64,000 nt of DNA from JAFAGX01 sp035624215. Its GTDB lineage: Bacteria; Acidobacteriota; Terriglobia; Terriglobales; Acidobacteriaceae. Within the stretch, counting starts at the first letter, position 1, and each line of letters begins with the position of its first letter. The DNA is taken from NCBI GenBank assembly GCA_035624215.1, contig DASPRY010000113.1:1-64000 (forward strand), in the 5' to 3' direction. The translations under genes and the position numbers were made by a program. Positions 50,763-59,239 of the stretch are shown here, in pieces. The notes beneath the pieces are model-generated. The model ran no database searches. It was not told the origin of the DNA and worked only from the letters and a program-made list of their open reading frames with translations.

Positions 50763-52802
50763 CTACTGGGACCTGAGGGTTCCACCCAGCGCTTCGAGTG
50801 CTTTGATGATCCGCGCTGACCACTCGGCGACTTCTTCCTCGCGCAGAGTGCGGTCGTTGGATTGAAAAGTGGCGCGCAGCAGCATCGAATATCTGCCCGC
50901 CGGAACTGAACCACCGCGGAAGATCTCTACGGGTACAAAGTTTCTCAGTTCATTTACACCTACGGAATTTACCGTGTGCTGAATCTGCTCGAAGGTGACC
51001 GAATCCGCGAAAATGAAGGAAAAATCGCGCTCCACAGCCGGATATCGGGGTAACGGTTCGTAACGAAATTCGCGCAGACCGCACTTGTAGAGAACGTCGA
51101 GATACAGTTCTGCTATGAAAACGTCCTGGCGCAACTTGCGTCGCGCGGCGCTTTCGGGATGCAGCTGGCCGAATTGCGCAACCACTTTTCCGTCCATGAT
51201 GGCGCGAGCCGAGCGGCCAGGAAGGTAATAGTCGGCAGTCTGCGTGTCATAGCAGAGCGCATTGTATTCAAAGGGCCGTAACAAAGTCTCTACGTCGCCC
51301 TTGAAATCGAAAAACGACAGAAGCCGAGGTGCTTGATGAACATTGGGAGGCAAGGCCTGGCCGGTGGCGCCCAGGCAAATCCGCTTCAACTCTATCGCGT
51401 GCTCGCCTTCAGCCTGAAAAACATTGGCTGCTTCGAATAAACGGACGTTCTCATTGCCCCGGTTCAGGTTGTAGGCCAGCATGTTCAACATGCCGGGCAC
51501 AAGTGAAGTGCGCATCACCGAAGCTTCTTCGCTGAGAGGATTCTCCACTTCGATTACCGGCACCGACGAGAACTGCTCCGCATCGTCATGCGAAATGAAT
51601 GAGAGCGAGACACCTTCGTTATATCCCAGCGCCAACAGAGAACTCCGAAGCTTCTTGTCCTTTGCGGCATCCGGCAACTCGATGACCGAACCGGAAAAAG
51701 ACGGAAGCGTGTTGGGGAATTTGTCATAGCCGTGCAGGCGGGCAATTTCCTCAATCAGGTCGATTTCGCGTTCTACATCGAGGCGCCAGCTGGGAATCTG
51801 CACAGTGAATTCCTGGTCTTCGTCCCTCTCGGGTAGTAGCTCAAACCCGAGAAGTTTGAGAATGCGGACGATTTGGTTGGCGTTTAGAGTGCCGCCGAGA
51901 ATTCGGCGCACTTCGGAAACGCGCAATGCCACGGGAGCTTGATCGATCCCGCGCCCGATCACGTCGATGGGATCACCGATCAACTCTCCGCCGCCGGACT
52001 GCAAAATCAACTCCGCAACGCAATTGCAGGAAAGGACAGTTGACTCGAAGTCGGCTCCACGCTCAAAACGATGGGAGGCATCGGTATGCAGCCCATGACG
52101 GCGCGCCATCTTGCGCACAGTTATTGGGTCCCACCACGCCGACTCGATCAGGATGTTACGAGTCTGCTCAGTAATCATGGTGTCGAACCCACCCATAGTG
52201 CCGGCGAGGCCGACGGGGCGTTTGGCATCTGCGACGACGAGGTCTTCAGAAGTCAGTTTGCGCTCGACACCATCGAGCGTCTTCAACTTTTCGCCATCAC
52301 GGGCGCGGCGCACGATGATTTCACCGCCTTCGAGGAGATCAAGATCGAAGACGTGGGTAGGCTTGCCCATTTCCCAAAGCGTGTAATTCGTGGCGTCGAC
52401 AGCATTGTTGATCGGCCGCTGATCGATAAGCGCCAGCCGCTGCGCAATTTTCGCGGGAGAAGGCTTGATATCGACCTTATGCAGGATCTGCGCGGTGAAG
52501 CGCGCACAACCGTGGTCATCTGCGATCTTTATAGGAAAGTTGGCCTGCCCGGTTGGCGCCGGCAGCTTCAGCTCGAGCGGCTTCAGTCGGACATCGTAGA
52601 TGGCTGAAGCTTCGCGGGCGATGCCATAGTGGTTCATGGCATCTGGACGGTTGGTTCCGATTTCCATGTCGAACACGGCATCGTCACCGGTGCCGATGAT
52701 GTTTTCGACTCCCATGCCGACCGCAGTCAGATCTTCGGCAAGGCGGCGATTGTCCACCGGCACATCGACAAAATCGCGAATCCATTGGGGTGAGAATTTC
52801 AT
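50763..52802 (-). CDS. pheT: phenylalanine-tRNA ligase beta subunit, short form
   Basis: A 679-residue PheRS beta chain. B1/B3/B4 and B5 regions are present (NRPDAMNHYGIAREA, AVDATNYTLWEMGKPTHVFD), the catalytic-like core follows, and the C-terminal anticodon-binding FDX-ACB domain is visible (YPAVERDFSFIFADS). The N-terminal EMAP-like tRNA-binding domain of the usual ~790-residue bacterial chain (an insert after residue ~40) is absent: the sequence passes from VENI directly to a short GTGDDAVFDMEIGTNRPD. It overlaps the upstream small gene by four bases. Confidence 0.93.
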   Translation of the reverse strand: MKFSPQWIRDFVDVPVDNRRLAEDLTAVGMGVENIIGTGDDAVFDMEIGTNRPDAMNHYGIAREASAIYDVRLKPLELKLPAPTGQANFPIKIADDHGCARFTAQILHKVDIKPSPAKIAQRLALIDQRPINNAVDATNYTLWEMGKPTHVFDLDLLEGGEIIVRRARDGEKLKTLDGVERKLTSEDLVVADAKRPVGLAGTMGGFDTMITEQTRNILIESAWWDPITVRKMARRHGLHTDASHRFERGADFESTVLSCNCVAELILQSGGGELIGDPIDVIGRGIDQAPVALRVSEVRRILGGTLNANQIVRILKLLGFELLPERDEDQEFTVQIPSWRLDVEREIDLIEEIARLHGYDKFPNTLPSFSGSVIELPDAAKDKKLRSSLLALGYNEGVSLSFISHDDAEQFSSVPVIEVENPLSEEASVMRTSLVPGMLNMLAYNLNRGNENVRLFEAANVFQAEGEHAIELKRICLGATGQALPPNVHQAPRLLSFFDFKGDVETLLRPFEYNALCYDTQTADYYLPGRSARAIMDGKVVAQFGQLHPESAARRKLRQDVFIAELYLDVLYKCGLREFRYEPLPRYPAVERDFSFIFADSVTFEQIQHTVNSVGVNELRNFVPVEIFRGGSVPAGRYSMLLRATFQSNDRTLREEEVAEWSARIIKALEALGGTLRSQ

Positions 52803-53275
52803 CGCTCTTGGAAGAAAGTGATCTGGTAGTCGAGAAGGTTGCCAATATTATCCTCGGGGAAGCTAACCGTTATGCTCCGGCCCGGAAAATCATGGTTCAG
52901 TTTCGTCTGCCAAATTTCTCTCATTAACCGTCCTAGGTACACGACGACCTCTCGCGTCGGGCTTTCGTGATGAGACCGGGAAAATAGATCGACGATGTGT
53001 TGATGGTTCATCACAGCCTCAACGGCTTTTTTGTCCCCTTTGCTCTGCGCTAAAAATGCGTCGTAGTTTTCTGCATCGATCCTGCTTCCCAGGAAGATGC
53101 ACCCATCGTGTTCAACGAAGTCTGGCCACAGAATACGTGCGTAACCGACAAGGTGCTTATGATCGCCTTCGCAGGCAATCCAGTCCTCGACGTCAATGCC
53201 CTTGCCGTTATTCCAAGCTTCGAGTTCTGGAATAAGTTTCTTGAAGTCAAGGTTCTTATTGAGGGCGACCATCAT
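52799..53275 (-). CDS. unknown protein inserted between pheS and pheT
   Basis: A 158-residue soluble protein that I do not recognise. It has a KLIPELEAWNNGKGIDVEDW opening, a central WPDFVEHDGCIFLG segment, an HHQ/HIVDLFSRSHH region rich in His, and a final LDYQITFFQER. Its start overlaps the pheS stop by four bases and its stop overlaps the pheT start by four bases, so it is translated as part of the operon. Lower GC and different codon choice than pheS/pheT hint at later insertion. No link to tRNA charging can be shown from sequence. Confidence 0.7.
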   Translation of the reverse strand: MMVALNKNLDFKKLIPELEAWNNGKGIDVEDWIACEGDHKHLVGYARILWPDFVEHDGCIFLGSRIDAENYDAFLAQSKGDKKAVEAVMNHQHIVDLFSRSHHESPTREVVVYLGRLMREIWQTKLNHDFPGRSITVSFPEDNIGNLLDYQITFFQER

Positions 53276-54393
53276 CGAAACTGCTCCAAGAACCTCAAAT
53301 CATTCTGAAAAAACAACTGCAGATCGTCCACGCCGTACTTGAGCAGCGCAATCCGATCCGCGCCCATGCCAAAGGCAAATCCGGAAACCTTGGCCGGATC
53401 ATAGCCGTTGTCTCTCACGAATTCGAAAACGTTGGGATCGACCATGCCGCAACCGAGAATTTCGATCCATCCCGTCTGCTTACACGGACGGCACGGTTCG
53501 CTGCCGCGCTTTCCGCTGCCGCCACAGACGAAACAACTCACCAGCACTTCGGCGCTGGGTTCGGTGAACGGAAAAAATGACGGACGGAAACTGGTTTTCA
53601 CGTTCGATCCGAAGAATGCTTTCATGGCGTGATCGAGCGTGCCTTTCAGGTCGCCGAATGTGATGTCCGTATCTACGGCCAGTCCCTCGATCTGATGGAA
53701 CATGGGCGAATGGCTGGCATCGGGCGGATCATTGCGATACACCGTACCCGGAATCACGATGCGGATCGGCGGTTTCATCTTCTCCATAGTGCGAATCTGG
53801 ACGGGGGAAGTGTGGGTGCGCAGCAATAGTTGTTCGCGGAGCGGCTTGCTTCGCTGGTTGGCAATGAACAATGTGTCTTGGGTGTCGCGCGCGGGATGAT
53901 TGGGAGGAAAATTCAGCGACTCGAAATTGTAGTAGTCGGTCTCGATCTCCGGTCCCTCCTGAACCGAGTAGCCCAGATTGCGGAAGACGGCGACCATTTC
54001 GTTGCTGGTTTTGATGACGGGATGCTCGGCGCCGATAGGACGCTCGATGCCGGGAAGGGTGATGTCCAAAGGCTGCACCCCTGAAGCTAACTTGTCGGCA
54101 GCCGTGACCCAATCGCGATCTTTCGCTAGCTCGCCTTCAATGAACTGTTTGAGTTCGTTGACTCGTTGCCCCACCTCGCGTTTGGCTTCTTTCGACGCCG
54201 CTTTAAGCCAGAGATCGTTGATTTGAGTTAGCAAACCGTTCTTGCGCGCCATCCACCGATCGCGGAGCGCCTTCCACTCCATTTCCGAGGCTGGCTGGAT
54301 TTGTTCTTCCTGGAAGGCGGACTTAGCGGCTATGAACGCCTTAGTTACCTCGTTCGCCGAGTAATCCTTCAGTTTGGAAACGGTGTAGGACAT
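53272..54393 (-). CDS. pheS: phenylalanine-tRNA ligase alpha subunit
   Basis: A 373-residue catalytic chain. The N-terminal coiled-coil (residues ~1-110) precedes the class II core: HPARDTQDTLF (motif 2 area), FHQIEGLAVD, and FGMGADRIALLKYG (motif 3). A CFVCGG..C..C zinc-finger-like insertion near residue 285 is common in this type. Start at MSYTVSKLKDY is as expected. Confidence 0.94.
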   Translation of the reverse strand: MSYTVSKLKDYSANEVTKAFIAAKSAFQEEQIQPASEMEWKALRDRWMARKNGLLTQINDLWLKAASKEAKREVGQRVNELKQFIEGELAKDRDWVTAADKLASGVQPLDITLPGIERPIGAEHPVIKTSNEMVAVFRNLGYSVQEGPEIETDYYNFESLNFPPNHPARDTQDTLFIANQRSKPLREQLLLRTHTSPVQIRTMEKMKPPIRIVIPGTVYRNDPPDASHSPMFHQIEGLAVDTDITFGDLKGTLDHAMKAFFGSNVKTSFRPSFFPFTEPSAEVLVSCFVCGGSGKRGSEPCRPCKQTGWIEILGCGMVDPNVFEFVRDNGYDPAKVSGFAFGMGADRIALLKYGVDDLQLFFQNDLRFLEQFR

Positions 54394-54442
54394 CTCTTCC
54401 TAAACTTTTATCCCCTCATTCTTGCGTTACTGGACGCTAAAA

Positions 54443-54505
54443 GCAGGTTCCTCGATTTCGAGTGATCTTGCGCAGGCGTAAGATCACTCTCCGCTCGGAA
54501 TGACA
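54443..54505. repeat. REP-like hairpin element, GGAATGACA type
   Basis: GCAGGTTCCTCG... then a near-perfect 13-bp stem GAGTGATCTT (54460-54469) / AAGATCACTC (54480-54489), then GCTCGGAATGACA. In the 54394-54760 gap between pheS and rplT, which otherwise shows no gene. Confidence 0.65.
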
Positions 54506-54620
54506 ATTGATGAAATTTTGCCATATCGAGCGAGTCCACCGGCCCATGACGCGCAGTGAGGGATCTGCATTTTTCCAGCCCACGCTTCGAAAACGGCGAA
54601 GAATTGGGCAACCAATAACT

Positions 54621-54678
54621 GCAGATTCCTCGCAGGCTCTCACCGTGCAAGCACGGCTGCGAGCGGCTCGGAATGACA
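54621..54678. repeat. REP-like hairpin element, GGAATGACA type
   Basis: GCAGATTCCTCGC ... CCGTGCAAGCACGG ... GCGAGCGGCTCGGAATGACA. Nearly the same as 6785-6842, 48 kb away. Confidence 0.65.
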
Positions 54679-54760
54679 AACATGACAAACAAGACTAAAT
54701 TGTGCCCTCCCCAGAATCGGGAACGGCCAAATACTAAGCGCTAGTTGCTAAAAGGCTGGT

Positions 54761-55126
54761 CTACGCTGCCCCGCCGAGGGCGCCTCTGGCCTGCTCGGCG
54801 AGGCTTTTAAAGGCTGCTGCGTCATTCACGGCCAGATCTGCCAGGATCTTGCGGTCCAGCTCCACTCCACTCTTTTTCAGTCCGTAGATGAACTGATTGT
54901 AGCTGAGGCCATTGAGCCGGGCGGCGGCGCCGATGCGCACGATCCATAATGAACGGAATTGACGCTTGCGCTGCTTGCGTCCGGAGTAGGCGAATTTCAG
55001 CCCACGCTCTACCGCTTCCTTGGCGGAACGATACAACTTGGATTTGGTCAGGAAGTAGCCGCTGGCACGATCGAGGATTTTCTTTCGCTTGGCGTGGCGC
55101 TTGGTTCCACGTTTTACACGAGGCAT
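54761..55126 (-). CDS. rplT: 50S ribosomal protein L20
   Basis: A 121-residue L20: MPRVKRGTKRHAKRKKIL at the start and the RQFRSLWIVRIGAAARLNGL core are diagnostic. L20 binds 23S rRNA early in assembly and in many bacteria represses its own operon. It is third in infC-rpmI-rplT. Confidence 0.97.
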   Translation of the reverse strand: MPRVKRGTKRHAKRKKILDRASGYFLTKSKLYRSAKEAVERGLKFAYSGRKQRKRQFRSLWIVRIGAAARLNGLSYNQFIYGLKKSGVELDRKILADLAVNDAAAFKSLAEQARGALGGAA

Positions 55127-55230
55127 TTGACTAGCTCCTTTTTGAATTTCAACTTCAATGTACGGTGGCTGGAGGTAGGAGACTTCGCAGTCTTTATGAC
55201 CTCTTCACACACCGAGCCGCATCAGCGGCA

Positions 55231-55250
55231 GGCGGACACGAGTGTCCGCC
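55231..55250. repeat. perfect hairpin between rpmI and rplT
   Basis: GGCGGACA-CGAG-TGTCCGCC: 8-bp stem with CGAG tetraloop in the 133-base spacer between rpmI and rplT. Same style as the GC hairpin at 7071-7086. It could also act as an intercistronic attenuator. Confidence 0.5.
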
Positions 55251-55259
55251 TCACACAGT

Positions 55260-55454
55260 CTAATACGGAATCATTCGCTTCACTTTGGGCGTATCGGCAT
55301 CGCTCACCAGAACTGCCTCGCTCAGTTTCTTCTTGCGCTTGTGGGATTTCGACGTGAGCATGTGGCGCAAAAATGAGTGCCGGCGTTTCACTTTTCCAGT
55401 CGCCGTTTTCTTGAAGCGCTTGGCTGCGCCTTTGTGAGTTTTAAGTTTAGGCAT
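55260..55454 (-). CDS. rpmI: 50S ribosomal protein L35
   Basis: A 64-residue L35: MPKLKTHKGAAKRFKKTATG followed by a His/Lys/Arg-rich helix ending in VKRMIPY. Length and sequence are typical. It is second in the infC-rpmI-rplT cluster. Confidence 0.97.
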   Translation of the reverse strand: MPKLKTHKGAAKRFKKTATGKVKRRHSFLRHMLTSKSHKRKKKLSEAVLVSDADTPKVKRMIPY

Positions 55455-55571
55455 AAGACCTCAGTAGTTAGTAGTTAGCACTTAGCATCTAGCATGTGGT
55501 CGGAAAGATTAGGTTATGACGCCGGCAAGCACTCCGCAAGGCTAAGTGCTAATTGCCAGGTGCTGCGATAC

Positions 55572-56141
55572 CTATGCTTGCTTAAGGCGATCCTGAGCTG
55601 GTTGGGCAGGCTGTGCTTTGTGGCTGCCTTCTTTCTTGGGAGCCAGAATCGCGTGCAGCGTGTTTCCTTCCTGACGCGGGCGAAACTCTACCATTCCTTT
55701 TTGTTCAACATCCTTGATCAGCCGCTCAAGGATTTCTCGTCCCAAGCCGGTGCGCGTCATCTCCCGCCCGCGAAAGAAAATGGTGGCCTTGACTTTGTCT
55801 CCGTCCTCCAAAAAACGAATCACGTGATTCTTTTTGGTCTCATAATCGTGGTCGTCCACGTTGATGCGGAACTTTACTTCTTTGACCGTGATCGTCTTCT
55901 GGTGCTTCTTGGCCTCCCGCTCCTTTTTCTCCTGCTGGTAAAGATACTTCCCGTAGTCCATTATGCGGCAAACGGGCGGCTGGGCGGTCGGCGAAACCTC
56001 CACCAGGTCAAGGTTTTTTTCACGGGCCAATTTAAGAGCTTCGTAAGGAGGCAGGATGCCGATCTGCTGGCCTTCATCTCCGATCACGCGGACTTCGCGG
56101 GCACGAATACGTTCGTTAATGCGGACAAAACGCTTGTCGAT
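55572..56141 (-). CDS. infC: translation initiation factor IF-3, ATC start
   Basis: A 189-residue IF-3. The N-terminal domain (RFVRINERIRAREVRVIGDE) and C-terminal domain (VKEVKFRINVDDHDYETK, DKVKATIFFRGREM) are intact. The start is taken as ATC at 56141-56139: the conserved IDKRFVRINERI begins there, and AGGAGG (56152-56147) stands five bases upstream. The only in-frame ATG, seven codons upstream, lies in front of that ribosome site and would make it part of the coding sequence. IF-3 genes use AUU/AUC starts for autoregulation in many bacteria. Confidence 0.92.
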   Translation of the reverse strand: MDKRFVRINERIRAREVRVIGDEGQQIGILPPYEALKLAREKNLDLVEVSPTAQPPVCRIMDYGKYLYQQEKKEREAKKHQKTITVKEVKFRINVDDHDYETKKNHVIRFLEDGDKVKATIFFRGREMTRTGLGREILERLIKDVEQKGMVEFRPRQEGNTLHAILAPKKEGSHKAQPAQPAQDRLKQA

Positions 56142-56181
56142 ACAATCCTCCTGCCACTTCACAGGGCGAGTGGGATGCGAA

Positions 56182-56187
56182 ATTATA
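56182..56187 (-). promoter_or_regulatory. -10 box of the infC promoter
   Basis: TATAAT on the minus strand, about 40 bases before the infC start. No good -35 box is visible at the usual distance. Confidence 0.4.
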
Positions 56188-56214
56188 GCATGGAGAGCGG
56201 CTGCTGACCTGCGC

Positions 56215-56913
56215 TCAGCCTGGCAGCCGAGAGTTGTCTCTACGCAATTCCTGAACTTCGACGCCTTTCGCCAGCAGAACTATATCTGCCATGCGAACGA
56301 ATAACCCATGCTCTACGATTCCAGGCATAGCGTCGAGTTCCCGCGCCAGGGCAGCCGGATCAGACATTTGGCCGAATTGGCAATCGAGGATGTGGTTGTG
56401 TTCATCAGTGACATACGGGCTGCCATCGGGTCGTTGGCGCAACTGTACCCTGGCACCCAGGCTCGTGATCCTTCTTATCAGAAGCGGATCGGCGAATGGG
56501 ATCACTTCCACTGGCAAGGGAAACTTTCCCAACACCGGGACTTGCTTGCTGGAATCGGCGACGATGACGAACAATCGGGAAGCAGAGGCGACAATTTTTT
56601 CATGCAAGAGCGCGCCGCCGCCGCCCTTGATCAGATTAAGTTGCGGGTCGAATTCATCGGCGCCGTCGATGGTGACGTCGATCTGCGGCACTTCGTTGAA
56701 GGTGGTAAGGGGGACGTGGCTTGCTTTGGCAAGTTCCTGAGTTTGGGCCGAAGTCGGAATGCCGCGAATTTTCAGGCCTGCGCGGACACGCTCAGCCAAA
56801 AAGGGGATGAGGCAAGCGGCAGTTGAACCGCTGCCGAGTCCCACAACATTACCGTCGTGCACAAAGCGCAAGCTTGCCCGCGCAGCAGCTTCTTTTTCCT
56901 GTTGATGGGCCAT
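56215..56913 (-). CDS. rpiA: ribose-5-phosphate isomerase A
   Basis: A 232-residue RpiA, interconverting ribose 5-phosphate and ribulose 5-phosphate. Seen: VVGLGSGSTA phosphate loop, TIDGADEFD, IKGGGGALLHEKIVA and a KxP-like LPVEVIPF segment. ATG at 56911-56913 (MAHQQEKEAA) is preferred; a further 35 open codons upstream are not conserved. The 56914-57228 stretch in front of it holds no other gene. Confidence 0.93.
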   Translation of the reverse strand: MAHQQEKEAAARASLRFVHDGNVVGLGSGSTAACLIPFLAERVRAGLKIRGIPTSAQTQELAKASHVPLTTFNEVPQIDVTIDGADEFDPQLNLIKGGGGALLHEKIVASASRLFVIVADSSKQVPVLGKFPLPVEVIPFADPLLIRRITSLGARVQLRQRPDGSPYVTDEHNHILDCQFGQMSDPAALARELDAMPGIVEHGLFVRMADIVLLAKGVEVQELRRDNSRLPG

Positions 56914-57228
56914 GAAGAGCAAATCGCGATGCACGCGACCGCCTACTGTACCGCTTTTCTGCCCAGAGTCCAACACTGACGAGATTCGGCGGCCACTTTT
57001 CTTACGAATAAGACTCACAGAGAAAAAGGAATTCCACTACTATCGGCTGCGAAACAAGATGTTGGGGAGACGCTTACTGTGCTTGCGCCGGGCAACAAAA
57101 AGGACTAATGTGGGCTGCACCAGCGAAATGTATGGCTGTGAGGACAACTACTCACAGCAGGTGGTGTTTGTGAGTGAGGCGGAGTTTGTCTTGCAAAGTA
57201 CAATCCTGCTTTTCCGAGGAGAACGACA

Positions 57229-57549
57229 ATGAAGCATACGTTGAAAGCAATTATTGTGGTTTTCTGCTTTGCAATTGTGTTCACGACCTGGTCATTAGCG
57301 GATAACGGGGCCGATCTCTTCAAGGCAAAGTGCGCGATGTGCCATGGGCCGGACGGGAAGGGACAGACCGCGATGGGCAAGACGCTGAATCTTCGCGATC
57401 TCGGCTCGGCCGAAGTGCAGGGTCAATCCGATGCTGATCTGACCGGAATTATCACCAACGGAAAAGGCAAGATGCCAAAATACGATGGCAAACTGACCAA
57501 AGAGCAGATCGGCGACGTGCTGAAATATGTTCGCACGCTAAAACACTAA
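57229..57549 (+). CDS. small monoheme cytochrome c
   Basis: A 106-residue class I cytochrome c: signal peptide (residues 1-24, SLAD), one CAMCH haem site (~residue 35) with HGPDGKGQT after it, and a Met axial ligand in GKGKMPKYDGKLT. It resembles c6/c-type carriers that work in the periplasm between quinol-oxidising complexes and terminal acceptors. A GAGGAG ribosome site precedes the ATG, and a clear terminator follows, so it is a single-gene unit. Confidence 0.9.
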   Translation: MKHTLKAIIVVFCFAIVFTTWSLADNGADLFKAKCAMCHGPDGKGQTAMGKTLNLRDLGSAEVQGQSDADLTGIITNGKGKMPKYDGKLTKEQIGDVLKYVRTLKH

Positions 57550-57558
57550 ATCAACCGC

Positions 57559-57599
57559 GGGGAAGGCCGAAGGTAACTTTGGCCTTCCCGTTTCCCTTG
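57559..57599 (+). terminator. rho-independent terminator of the cytochrome c gene
   Basis: GGGGAAGGCC pairs with GGCCTTCCC around an inner AAG/CTT pair and GTAA loop, followed by GTTTCCCTT. It starts ten bases after the stop codon. Confidence 0.7.
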
Positions 57600-57766
57600 C
57601 ATTTGTCATGCTGCTCGGGTTGCGGTTCGTTGTGCCTGACGATTTCCGCAATCCATGGTTGAGCACTCCGCGTTCCCTTCATTAGTCTCGCCGACACCAT
57701 TAAGCAAATCTGCATGCACCGCCCAGAGCACTTTGTGGACGCGGCTTCCGTAGTAAGCTAACTGAG

Positions 57767-59230
57767 ATGCCTGAGTACAAAATTCTGGTGGTGGATGACG
57801 AGCGGTTGGTGCGCTGGTCGCTGCGCCAGAAGTGTGAGGAATGGGGCTACAGCGTGGTGGAGGCCGAGGCGGGGGGGCCGGCGCTGAAGATGGCGCAACA
57901 CGATTCACCCGACCTGGTGCTGCTCGACGTGCGGCTGCCGGACATGAGCGGGCTGGAGGTGCTGGGGCAACTGAAGAAAAATGGCGATGCGCGGGCGGTG
58001 ATCATGATCACCGCCGACCCGCAACTGGATGATGTGAAAACGGCATTGAAGCTGGGGGCCTACGATTTTGTGGGCAAGCCGATTGACTTTGAGGAGCTGA
58101 GTGTCGCCATCAAGAACGCGCTGGAGACGACGCGTTTGCGCAGTGAGGTGCAGTCGCTGCGTGGGGAGATGCGGCGGCGGGCGGGGTATCACGAGGTCAT
58201 TGGGAGCTCGGCCAAGATGCTGGAACTGATGGCATTTGTGCGCAAGGTGGCGGCCAGCGAGGCCACGACCATTCTGATTCAGGGGGAGAGCGGCACGGGC
58301 AAAGACCTGGTTGCCAAGGCGATTCATTATGACAGCTCGCGGCAGGAAAAACCGTTTGTGGCGATCAACTGCTCGGCGATACCGGAAACCCTGATGGAGG
58401 CCGAACTGTTCGGGCACGAAAAGGGCGCCTTCACCGATGCCAAGCAGATGAAGAAGGGATTGTTCGAGACGGCCGACGGGGGCACGCTGTTTCTGGACGA
58501 AATCGGGGAACTCTCGCCGCTACTGCAGGCCAAGCTGCTGCGGGTGCTGGAGGACCAGGTGATTCGCCGGGTGGGCGGGGTGCGCGATCAGCAGGTGGAT
58601 GTGCGGGTGATTGCGGCCTCCAATCGCGATCTGGAGAAAGCGGTGCGGGAGGGGCAGTTCCGTCAGGATTTGTATTACCGTCTGGCGATCATTGCGATTT
58701 TCATTCCCCCGCTGCGGGACCGCAAGGAAGACATATTGCCGCTGGTGGAGTTTTTCATCGGACGCTACAACCGGAAATTCAAGAAATCGGTGCAGGGGAT
58801 AACGGCAGAGACGCGGCGCATTCTGCTGGCGCACAACTGGCCGGGCAATGTGCGGGAATTGAAGAATTCGATCGAGCGGGCCATGATTCTGGAAGAAGAG
58901 CCGCAGCTGCGTTCGGTGTACCTGCCGTTTTCGGTGGTGGAGGCGGGCGGGCAAACCGCCTTCGAGCGCACCTCGCCGGTGGAGGGAGGGCAGCCGCTGG
59001 CCGAGGGCCGCGCCTTGCCGCGGCTGTACATTCCTGACGGCGGCACCTCGCTTGAGAAGATGGAATACGCGATGGTGGAACTGGCCATGAAGCAGGCCAA
59101 CAATAATCAGACCCACGCCGCCCGCCTGCTCGACATCTCGCGGGACGCCTTGCGCTACAAGCTGAAGAAGTTCGGCCTGGTCCATGGCGACGACGAAAGC
59201 GCCGAGAGCTCAGGAAACGGTGCAAGCTGA
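57767..59230 (+). CDS. NtrC-family sigma-54-dependent response regulator
   Basis: A 487-residue regulator: receiver domain (residues ~4-120) with phospho-acceptor Asp in LVLLDVRLPDMSG and Lys in GKPIDF; AAA+ domain (~145-380) with GESGTGKDLVAKAIH Walker A, the sigma-54-contacting GAFTDA loop, and Walker B TLFLDEIGEL; C-terminal Fis-type helix-turn-helix (NNQTHAARLLDISRDALRYKLKKF). No histidine kinase lies next to it, so its signal is unknown. The AAA+ part is rich in G-ending codons (very GC-rich) relative to its neighbours. Confidence 0.93.
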   Translation: MPEYKILVVDDERLVRWSLRQKCEEWGYSVVEAEAGGPALKMAQHDSPDLVLLDVRLPDMSGLEVLGQLKKNGDARAVIMITADPQLDDVKTALKLGAYDFVGKPIDFEELSVAIKNALETTRLRSEVQSLRGEMRRRAGYHEVIGSSAKMLELMAFVRKVAASEATTILIQGESGTGKDLVAKAIHYDSSRQEKPFVAINCSAIPETLMEAELFGHEKGAFTDAKQMKKGLFETADGGTLFLDEIGELSPLLQAKLLRVLEDQVIRRVGGVRDQQVDVRVIAASNRDLEKAVREGQFRQDLYYRLAIIAIFIPPLRDRKEDILPLVEFFIGRYNRKFKKSVQGITAETRRILLAHNWPGNVRELKNSIERAMILEEEPQLRSVYLPFSVVEAGGQTAFERTSPVEGGQPLAEGRALPRLYIPDGGTSLEKMEYAMVELAMKQANNNQTHAARLLDISRDALRYKLKKFGLVHGDDESAESSGNGAS

Positions 59231-59239
59231 AGCCGCACA

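Noticed and set aside
54460..54489. CRISPR-like or riboswitch element in the pheS-rplT gap
   Set aside because: It is a single hairpin inside a REP-like element that recurs elsewhere; no repeat-spacer array or known riboswitch core is present.
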